DNA from: Tistrella mobilis
GTDB taxonomy: Bacteria > Pseudomonadota > Alphaproteobacteria > Tistrellales > Tistrellaceae
Assembly (NCBI RefSeq): GCF_039634785.1
Contig: NZ_JBBIAB010000014.1
Coordinates: forward strand, 1-64,000
Reading direction: 5' to 3'
Length of the DNA: 64,000 nucleotides
The notes beneath the pieces were generated by a model. It was not told the DNA's origin, did not search any database, and saw nothing but the letters and a program-made list of their open reading frames with translations. Positions 58,574-64,000 of the stretch are shown here, one piece after another. Every line of letters starts with the position of its first letter. The stretch's first letter is position 1. The position numbers were made by a program, and so were the translations under genes.

Positions 58574-59125
58574 TCAGTCGATGGGCGCGAGGCCGGCGAA
58601 GCAGCCGTCGTGATAGACCAGGGCGGTTGCGGCGTCGCGGGCGCGGACCTCGGCCACCCGGCCGATCATCAGCGTGTGGCTTTCGAAGGTCACCGTGTCG
58701 GCCAGCCGGCAATCCAGGCTGGCGGCGGCGGGCGCCAGCAGCGGCGCGCCGGTCTTGCCGGTGGTCCAGAGGGCGTCCTCGAACCGGGCTTCGCCGGCGC
58801 GCGCCGGATCACCGCCGGCGAACAGCCGGGCAAGCGGCCCGTGATCGGCGGCAAGCAGATTGATCGAGAAGCGGCGCTCGGCCAGGATCCGGTCATGGGC
58901 CTGGGCGGAGCGGTTGATCGCCACGGCCACCCGCGGCGGTTCCGCCGTCAGCGACATCACCGCCGTGGCGGTCAGCCCCGCCCGGTCGCCGCGATCGCCC
59001 GTCGCCACGATGGTGACACCCCCGGCAAGCCGACGCAGCCCGGCGCGGAAGGCCGCCGGCGGCACGACATGCGCTTCGGCATCTGCAGTGCCGGCAGCCG
59101 GCAGGGTGATGGTTCCATCGGTCAT
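58574..59125 (-). CDS. Flavin reductase family protein
   Basis: A 183-aa FMN-binding split-barrel protein: FRAGLRRLAGGVTIVATGDRGDRAGLTATAVMSLTAEPPRVAVAINRSAQAH, FSINLLAADHGPLARLFAG, then CRLADTVTFESHTLMIGRVAEVR. It would supply reduced flavin to a monooxygenase, but none is adjacent. GGAAAGG precedes the start at 59125. It is divergent from a TetR gene. Confidence 0.88.
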   Translation of the reverse strand: MTDGTITLPAAGTADAEAHVVPPAAFRAGLRRLAGGVTIVATGDRGDRAGLTATAVMSLTAEPPRVAVAINRSAQAHDRILAERRFSINLLAADHGPLARLFAGGDPARAGEARFEDALWTTGKTGAPLLAPAAASLDCRLADTVTFESHTLMIGRVAEVRARDAATALVYHDGCFAGLAPID

Positions 59126-59327
59126 GTCCGGAGACCTTTCCGTCCAGGTGTCGCTCAGCCGTCCCGCTCTCGTCCGGGCCAGAGGCCATATCTGCGACTG
59201 ACTTTCAATCGCGTGGATCATGCCTCATCCGCTGTCGAGAAGATATGGTCGCGGGCGCCCGCTGTCGATGTTGCCGCCACCCGGGCCCGCAAGCTAGGGT
59301 CGCCGGGAACGAGCCGGGAGAAATCGG

Positions 59328-59990
59328 ATGGCAGGGCAGGGCGAGGGCCGGGCTGCGACAGGCGGGGGCCGGGCTGGGCAGGCATCCCGGCGCAGCGGCG
59401 CCATGCGCGACGAGGTGATCGCCTTCAAGCGCGAACGGATTCTGGAAGAGGCCGCCGCCGCCTTTTACGAACATGGCTATCAGGGCACCACGCTGGAGGC
59501 GGTCGCCACCCGGCTGGGGGTGACCAAGCCCTTCATCTATTATCATTTCCGCAACAAGGCCGAGATCCTGTCCGAGATCTGCCGCCGCGGCATCACCGAG
59601 GCGGTGGCGGCGCTGGATGCGGCGCAGGCGGCCGAGGGCACCCCCGATCAGCGGCTGGCGGCGGCGATCGAGGCGATCACCCGCACCGTGCTGGAACAGC
59701 AGGCCTATACCGCGATCTATTTTCGCGAAGAGAAGAATTATCCCGCCGATGATGCGGTGGAGCTGAACCGCCGGCGCAAGGCCTTCGACCACAAGCTGTC
59801 GGCGCTGCTGGAGGAAGGGGTGGCGGCCGGCGTGTTCGAGATCGAGGATGTGCGGCTGACGGCGCTCGCCATCGGCGGCATGATTTCCTGGGCCTTCACC
59901 TGGTACAACCCCCAGGGCCGGCTGTCGACCGCCGAGATCTGCCGGCGCATGGCCGGGCTGGTGCTGCGGATGGTCCGGCGCCCCGAATAG
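59328..59990 (+). CDS. TetR/AcrR family transcriptional regulator
   Basis: A 220-aa protein. After a 25-residue Gly/Ala/Arg-rich lead comes the TetR HTH (about 32-80; RILEEAAAAFYEHGYQGTTLEAVATRLGVTKPFIYYHFRNKAEIL), then the ligand domain with a TetR_C-like ending GMISWAFTWYNPQGRLSTAEICRRMAGLVLRMV typical of regulators of fatty-acid or aromatic acyl-CoA genes. It lies between the divergent flavin reductase and the convergent alcohol dehydrogenase genes; GGGAG precedes ATG 59328. Confidence 0.88.
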   Translation: MAGQGEGRAATGGGRAGQASRRSGAMRDEVIAFKRERILEEAAAAFYEHGYQGTTLEAVATRLGVTKPFIYYHFRNKAEILSEICRRGITEAVAALDAAQAAEGTPDQRLAAAIEAITRTVLEQQAYTAIYFREEKNYPADDAVELNRRRKAFDHKLSALLEEGVAAGVFEIEDVRLTALAIGGMISWAFTWYNPQGRLSTAEICRRMAGLVLRMVRRPE

Positions 59991-60011
59991 GCGGGGCGCC
60001 GGTTCCGACCG

Positions 60012-61184
60012 TCAGGCGGCGCTTTCCAGAATGCCGCGCACGGCCGCAGGCCCGTCCACGGTGCGCGGATTGGTGCGGATCCAGATGTCGTGCATGGTCG
60101 CCTCGGCGATGCGGTCGAAATCGGCCGCCGTCACGCCCACCGCCGACAGGCTGCGCGGCATGCCGAGCGCCGCGATGAAGCGGTCGGCCGCATCGGCCGC
60201 AGTTTCGCCCGCTGCGGCGCCCAGGCTCCGGGCGATCCGGGCCTGGCGGTCGGCATTGACCGGCGCGTTGAAGCGCAGCACCGCCGGTGCCATCACGCAG
60301 GAGGTGTGGCCATGGGCCACGCCGGCCACGCCGCCCAGCATGTGGCCGATGGCGTGGCTTGCCCCCATCGGCACGCCCGCGACGATCGGGATCATGCTCT
60401 GCCAGACGCCGATCTGGCATTTCAGCCGGGCCTCCAGATCCCGGGGGTCGGCCTTCACCCGCGGCAGGCCTTCGGCCAGCAGCTCCAGCGCGCAGGCGGC
60501 GATGCCGTCGCAATAATCGTTGGAGAGCAGGGAGCCCAGCGTCTCCATGGCATGATCCAGCGCCCGCACCCCGGTCGACAGCCACAGCCATTCGGGGGTA
60601 TGGCGGGTGATGGCCGGATCCAGCACCACCACGCGCGGGCCCATGCCGCGGCTGAGATAGCCCTGTTTCAGCCCGGTCACCTCGTCGGTGCTGCCGCCCA
60701 GCGGGTAGAACTCGCCACCGGACAGAGAGGTCGGCACGGCGATCTGCGGGATGTCGGGATCGGGCACCGGCGGCACCACGATGCCGCCGTCTTCCGACGG
60801 ATACATGTGGTGCGGCTCCATCTCCGCCGGGTCGGTCCAGCCCATCTTCGCCGCCAGCCGGGCGACTTTGCCGCCATCGGTGATCGATCCGCCACCCACC
60901 GTCACCAGCAGATCCGCGCCGCTTTCGCGCAGGGCCTGGCCCAGGGCGATCACCCGGGCGCGGGGGCTGTGCGGCGGCATGTCGGCGCTGCTGCCGACCA
61001 GCCGGTGACCCAGGCCGGCGCGGATGCGGGCGATCTCGTCGGTCTCGCGGTCGAGCGTGCCGGAATGCAGCAGGAACACCCGGTCCGCCCCGATCCGCGC
61101 CGCTTCCGCGGCCACCGCCTCGGCGGCAGGCGTTCCGTACACCACCTGCTCCATCGGTGCGCAGGCGATCACACCCTGTTTCAT
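60012..61184 (-). CDS. Iron-containing alcohol dehydrogenase family protein
   Basis: A 390-aa group III dehydrogenase. The NAD-binding LLVTVGGGSITDGGK (about 92-106), AVPTSLSGGEFYPLGGSTDE, and metal-binding region (TGVRALDHAMETL, MGASHAIGHMLGG, AHGHTSCVM, with His residues in the usual spacing) are present. Overall it is closest in look to maleylacetate reductase-like members, which reduce maleylacetate or related oxo acids in ring-cleavage pathways; simple alcohol oxidation is also possible. GGGAGGAGAG precedes the start. Confidence 0.88.
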   Translation of the reverse strand: MKQGVIACAPMEQVVYGTPAAEAVAAEAARIGADRVFLLHSGTLDRETDEIARIRAGLGHRLVGSSADMPPHSPRARVIALGQALRESGADLLVTVGGGSITDGGKVARLAAKMGWTDPAEMEPHHMYPSEDGGIVVPPVPDPDIPQIAVPTSLSGGEFYPLGGSTDEVTGLKQGYLSRGMGPRVVVLDPAITRHTPEWLWLSTGVRALDHAMETLGSLLSNDYCDGIAACALELLAEGLPRVKADPRDLEARLKCQIGVWQSMIPIVAGVPMGASHAIGHMLGGVAGVAHGHTSCVMAPAVLRFNAPVNADRQARIARSLGAAAGETAADAADRFIAALGMPRSLSAVGVTAADFDRIAEATMHDIWIRTNPRTVDGPAAVRGILESAA

Positions 61185-61469
61185 GGCCCGGTCTCTCCTC
61201 CCTGGGCGGGCGCGGCTCGTTGCGGCCGCGTCCCGTCGTTGATGATCATCTACCGATCGTCATCTGAATATACTGATGGGTATGAAGCGGACAAGAGGGG
61301 GGCGCCAAGGCGGCTGCGGGCGGGGGGCCGGCCGTGCGCGGCCGCAAGTGGCCGCATCCCCGGCCATGCATCGCCGGCCCCCGATCTGCATGCTGTCGGA
61401 TGACGGATCGCTCCGGTGCCCTCAGCGGGCCGCCCCGTGATCCCCTCATCCGACAGGACCTTTGATCCG

Positions 61470-61790
61470 ATGCACGACCTTCTCCAGGGCCTGTGGTCGG
61501 CGATGCGTGAGACCGCCGACCTTCTGGGCCTGACCGTGATTGCCGCCTATCTGGGCCGGCTGCTCGTCCATGTGGGCGAAGTGCAGCGCGGCCGGCGGCG
61601 CTTTTTCAGCACGCACCTGCTGTGGGAACTGGTGACGGCGATCGCGATCGGCATCGTCGCCGACGGCATCGCCCATCAGCTGGGCCTGGCCGGCCCGCCC
61701 CGCACCGCGGCCATCGTGGCCATCGCCTATCTCGGGCCCCGCGGGCTCGAGGAAGTCATCGTGCGGCTCATCGCCGTGCGCCGCAGCTGA
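61470..61790 (+). CDS. Phage holin-like membrane protein
   Basis: A 106-aa protein with three hydrophobic segments (about 12-30, 50-68, 74-90) and charged ends. It lies directly before an endolysin gene with 14-bp spacing, the standard place of a holin that lets the endolysin through the inner membrane. The sequence (LLWELVTAIAIGIVADGIAHQLGL...) resembles LydA-type phage holins. Start ATG 61470 follows AGGA. It is probably the first gene of a prophage lysis module. Confidence 0.72.
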   Translation: MHDLLQGLWSAMRETADLLGLTVIAAYLGRLLVHVGEVQRGRRRFFSTHLLWELVTAIAIGIVADGIAHQLGLAGPPRTAAIVAIAYLGPRGLEEVIVRLIAVRRS

Positions 61791-61804
61791 GGGAGACCCA
61801 TCCC

Positions 61805-62383
61805 ATGGACATGTCTCTGCCCGATGCCGCCCCCCGGTCGCCCCTGTTCGAGGCGAGCCTGCAGGTCGTGCTGGCCTGGGAGGGCGGCGAGACCGTCACC
61901 GACGATCCGCTCGACCCCGGCGGCATCACCCGCTGGGGGATCAGCCTGGCCTTTCTGCGCCGGATCGACCCCGGCGCCGGGCCCGACCGGATCCGGACCC
62001 TGGATCGCGACGAGGCGGCGGCGATCTATGCCCGCGACTTCTGGCGCCCGATCCGCGGTGACCAGCTGCCGCCGCCGCTCGCCCTCTTCACCTTCGACAG
62101 CGCGGTCAATCTGGGCGTGCCGCGCGCGGTGCGCCTGCTGCAGCAGGCGGTGGGCGCCGATGTCGACGGCATCATGGGGCCGCGCACCGTCAATGCCGCC
62201 CGGGCCGCCGCCCAGCGGCCGCAGCGCCTGACCCAGGCCCTGGCCGACATGGCCGCAGGCCGTCTGCAGATCTATGCCACCCGCCCCGGCTTTCCGCGCT
62301 TCGGGCGCGGCTGGACCCGCCGGGTGCTGGATGTTCACGGGCGGGCCGTGGCGCTCGCCACCGAAGAAGGAGCCGCAGCATGA
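61805..62383 (+). CDS. Endolysin, glycoside hydrolase family 108
   Basis: A 192-aa N-acetylmuramidase-type lysozyme. The GH108 catalytic signature AWEGGETVTDDPLDPGGITRWGIS holds Glu26. DEAAAIYARDFWRPIRGDQLPPPLALFTFDSAVNLGV follows, then the PG-binding-3 part (GVPRAVRLLQQAVGADVDGIMGPRTVNAA, about 105-133). It cleaves the glycan strands of peptidoglycan at the end of infection. It has no signal peptide, so it needs the holin. It overlaps the next gene by 4 bp. Confidence 0.9.
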   Translation: MDMSLPDAAPRSPLFEASLQVVLAWEGGETVTDDPLDPGGITRWGISLAFLRRIDPGAGPDRIRTLDRDEAAAIYARDFWRPIRGDQLPPPLALFTFDSAVNLGVPRAVRLLQQAVGADVDGIMGPRTVNAARAAAQRPQRLTQALADMAAGRLQIYATRPGFPRFGRGWTRRVLDVHGRAVALATEEGAAA

Positions 62384-62775
62384 CCGGGATCGACGATCTT
62401 CTCGTGGCGCGCCTGGGCGGTGTCGTGGCCGAACTGGCCGGCGCCGGGGTGATGGTGGCCGGCGCCTGGGCGCTGGGCCGCATCGCCGGCTGGGCGGGTG
62501 TCGCCCGTGACGACCGGGTGCGCGCCTATCTGGAGGCGGCGCTTGAACGTGCCGTCGATCGGGCGCTGGGCCATGTGTCGGCAGGCGGGGGGGCGACAGG
62601 TGAGGGGCCGGCAGGGGAGGCGGTGTCGATGGCCACGGCCTATCTGCGCGAGACCGTGCCCCAGGCGCTCAAGACCCTGTCCATTGCCCCCGATACGCTC
62701 GACCGCATGGTCGAAGCGCGCCTCGCCGCCCGCGCCGCCGGGTCGAAACCGCAGAGGCCGTCGGTTCAGCCGTAA
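62380..62775 (+). CDS. Small phage lysis-region protein
   Basis: A 131-aa protein. One hydrophobic segment (about 10-40, VVAELAGAGVMVAGAWALGRIAGWAG) is followed by an amphipathic helical part (YLEAALERAVDRALG...AVSMATAYLRETVPQALKTLSI). It overlaps the endolysin gene (ATGA). Position and a single membrane segment suggest a second holin, antiholin or spanin-like partner; no family is assigned with certainty. Its 3' end overlaps the convergent repressor gene by 10 bp. Confidence 0.65.
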   Translation: MTGIDDLLVARLGGVVAELAGAGVMVAGAWALGRIAGWAGVARDDRVRAYLEAALERAVDRALGHVSAGGGATGEGPAGEAVSMATAYLRETVPQALKTLSIAPDTLDRMVEARLAARAAGSKPQRPSVQP

Positions 62776-63527
62776 TCGCTGGCGCCGACGATCCGGTGGA
62801 TGCTCAGCACCTGGCCCAGCTCGTGTTCCAGCTCGCCGCGCGGGTTGAACTGGCGCAGATGCAGCCGGGTCGCAGTGCGCCGGACGAACTGCTTGATCAG
62901 CCCGCGGGTCGGCACATGCGGGTCGCCGGTGCGGATCTGGACCACCACGAAACAACCGGGCGTGATCGGTCGGTTGGGGTTCACATGGACCAGCTCGCCG
63001 GCGAAATAGCGCGGCTCCATGCTTTCCCCCTGAACATAGACCGCATAGCCGTTGGCCACTCCGGCCAAAATCGGCGGCCGGGCGACGTATTCGTTGACCG
63101 TGCCGTTGAAATCGAACGCCCCATCATCGCCGCCCATGGCCGCACCATAGACCGGAAGGTCACGTGGTGTGGCGCCGGGCGGCGTTGCCGTTTCATGCGC
63201 CGGCTCGGCGACGAAGCCGGTGGGCTGCGTCGGTGCGGGAAGGGGTGCGGGGGACAGGGGGGCGGCCGGGTGGGGCGCCAGCGGCGGCAGACCGGCCGTT
63301 TCGCCCAGCTCTCCGCCGGCTGTCGGCAGATGGTCGGGGACCAGCAGATCGGCCGGCGCGCAGTCCAGCGCCCGCGCAAGGCGGCCCATCCACTCGGCGG
63401 TCAGCCGGCGGGAGCCCTTTTCCAGCTTGTTGATCTGTGACGCCTCGGTTCCTACGCGCTGCCCCAGCTCATGCATGGTCAGCCCGCGCCGTTCGCGCCA
63501 CTCGCGGATGCGGTTCTGCATGGCCAT
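62766..63527 (-). CDS. CI-type phage repressor with S24 protease domain
   Basis: A 253-aa protein. The Xre HTH is at about 6-62 (IREWRERRGLTMHELGQRVGTEASQINKLEKGSRRLTAEWMGRLARAL), a Pro/Ala linker at about 70-120, and a LexA/CI-like S24 domain at about 125-250. Catalytic Ser169-Met (VQGESMEP) and Lys212 (LIKQF) are in place, so RecA-stimulated self-cleavage and prophage induction are expected. Start 63527 (MAMQNR) is chosen; the frame is open upstream. It is divergent from the DUF6362 gene. Confidence 0.88.
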   Translation of the reverse strand: MAMQNRIREWRERRGLTMHELGQRVGTEASQINKLEKGSRRLTAEWMGRLARALDCAPADLLVPDHLPTAGGELGETAGLPPLAPHPAAPLSPAPLPAPTQPTGFVAEPAHETATPPGATPRDLPVYGAAMGGDDGAFDFNGTVNEYVARPPILAGVANGYAVYVQGESMEPRYFAGELVHVNPNRPITPGCFVVVQIRTGDPHVPTRGLIKQFVRRTATRLHLRQFNPRGELEHELGQVLSIHRIVGASDYG

Positions 63528-63640
63528 AAAATGGTCGATGTGGCCGCAAAGTGCAATGGCCAAAACGGACATATTTTGCTTGATCAGAGGGGTGGCCATG
63601 GTCAATCTTGGGGGACGCAACCGAAACGGGAGGCAATACG

Positions 63641-64000
63641 ATGGCACGCAGCCCTGAAGCCCTGGGTTCCCTTGACGAGATGGAGGGGGGTATGTTCAGC
63701 GCGCCCCGCGCGCAGGACCTTCTGGCGCCGGTAAAGGCGCTGTTCGACGAGGCGGCGCAGACGCTGCGCCGGCTGCCGCCGGCCGAGCGGCCGCAGCGGG
63801 CACGGATCTCGTGGGATGATCTGGGGGTCGGCAGCGGCCGCCCCGCGGGCGGGCGGCGAGAGGCCGAGGGCCGCGGGCTTGCCCCCGATGCGGGGCAGAT
63901 CTCGCGGCTGGATCTGGCGCTGGAAATCAGCCTCCGGCTGGAGCCGGTGCACCGGCGGATCATCTGGGCGCGGGCGGAGGGCCGGCTGTGGAAGGTGATC
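63641..64000 (+). CDS. DUF6362 family phage protein (cut by window end)
   Basis: 120 codons are visible with no stop before the window end. GGGAGG at 63628-63633 lies seven bases before ATG 63641. The first 30 residues are variable, then AAQTLRRLPPAERPQRARISWDD, and later LEISLRLEPVHRRIIWARAEGRLWKVI. These match DUF6362, small phage proteins often encoded near replication or terminase genes, with a sigma-like helical end. It is divergent from the repressor, so it is probably an early gene under its control. Confidence 0.8.
   Translation, partial: MARSPEALGSLDEMEGGMFSAPRAQDLLAPVKALFDEAAQTLRRLPPAERPQRARISWDDLGVGSGRPAGGRREAEGRGLAPDAGQISRLDLALEISLRLEPVHRRIIWARAEGRLWKVI

Larger units (their letters stand above)
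61470..64000. mobile_element. Edge of a prophage (continues past the window)
   Basis: Holin-like protein, GH108 endolysin, a third small lysis-region protein, a CI/S24-type repressor on the opposite strand and a DUF6362 gene form a compact phage block. No integrase or structural gene is inside the window, so extent and completeness are unknown. The 285-bp gap before it (61185-61469) has no other gene. Confidence 0.7.

Overview
The window is about 64 kb of very GC-rich DNA with dense, strongly G/C-ending coding sequence. The arrangement 5S rRNA followed by tRNA-fMet, the mreBCD-mrdA-rodA cluster, and families such as DUF6065, DUF2218, DUF6362 and the PhnA-type protein point to an alphaproteobacterium. 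Something close to Tistrella/Rhodospirillales is my inference; no marker in the window proves the genus.

Layout. (1) 1-3960: the 3' end of an rRNA operon (5S, tRNA-fMet), then a small island-like patch. It holds a NucS/DUF91-type nuclease of lower GC, a degenerate second copy of tRNA-fMet with its 3' flank, and an Xre/RES toxin-antitoxin pair followed by two small genes. (2) 4.0-22.7 kb: ordinary chromosomal genes, mostly small regulator/target pairs. These are TetR/DUF418, BioY, PadR/DUF2218, MFS/LysR, glyoxalase-like/DUF1428, Xre-cupin/GNAT, MarR/EamA/oxidoreductase, ornithine cyclodeaminase, MarR, a secreted heme-motif protein, ArsC-like/M14 carboxypeptidase and a Cys/Met PLP enzyme. Several intergenic gaps carry clear palindromic operators. 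(3) 22.8-26.7 kb: tRNA-Ser, a DEAD-box helicase with a repetitive RG/D-rich tail, and a chemotaxis receptor. (4) 26.8-31.1 kb: a four-gene overlapping operon of ATP-grasp ligase, C45-type amidohydrolase/acyltransferase, MFS exporter and PhzF-like isomerase, which looks like a small-molecule pathway. (5) 31.1-36.3 kb: MATE and EamA transporters, DUF6065 and a membrane diguanylate cyclase. (6) 36.3-44.8 kb: leuA with a small membrane-protein ORF upstream, then the rod-shape cluster mreB, mreC, mreD, mrdA (PBP2), rodA. (7) 44.9-56.3 kb: an 11.3-kb integrative element in the 3' end of tRNA-Lys(CUU), bounded by an exact 46-bp direct repeat. One arm (minus strand) carries integrase, AlpA-like regulator, DUF2958, small unknown proteins and a possible replication protein. 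The other arm (plus strand) carries a WYL regulator, a YkgJ-type Cys-cluster protein, a TerB-like protein, two Gly/Ala-rich membrane-active-looking proteins and a secreted protein. (8) 56.3-61.2 kb: phospholipase D, GNAT, flavin reductase, TetR and Fe-type alcohol dehydrogenase. (9) 61.5-64.0 kb: the edge of a prophage (holin-like protein, GH108 endolysin, CI/S24 repressor, DUF6362), which runs off the window.

The two places I consider most likely to hold undescribed biology are the plus-strand cargo of the tRNA-Lys element (45.7-50.7 kb), whose WYL-TerB-membrane-protein layout resembles that of defence systems, and the ATP-grasp/C45/MFS/PhzF operon (26.8-31.1 kb). All assignments were made by reading the sequence and translations; no database search was run.
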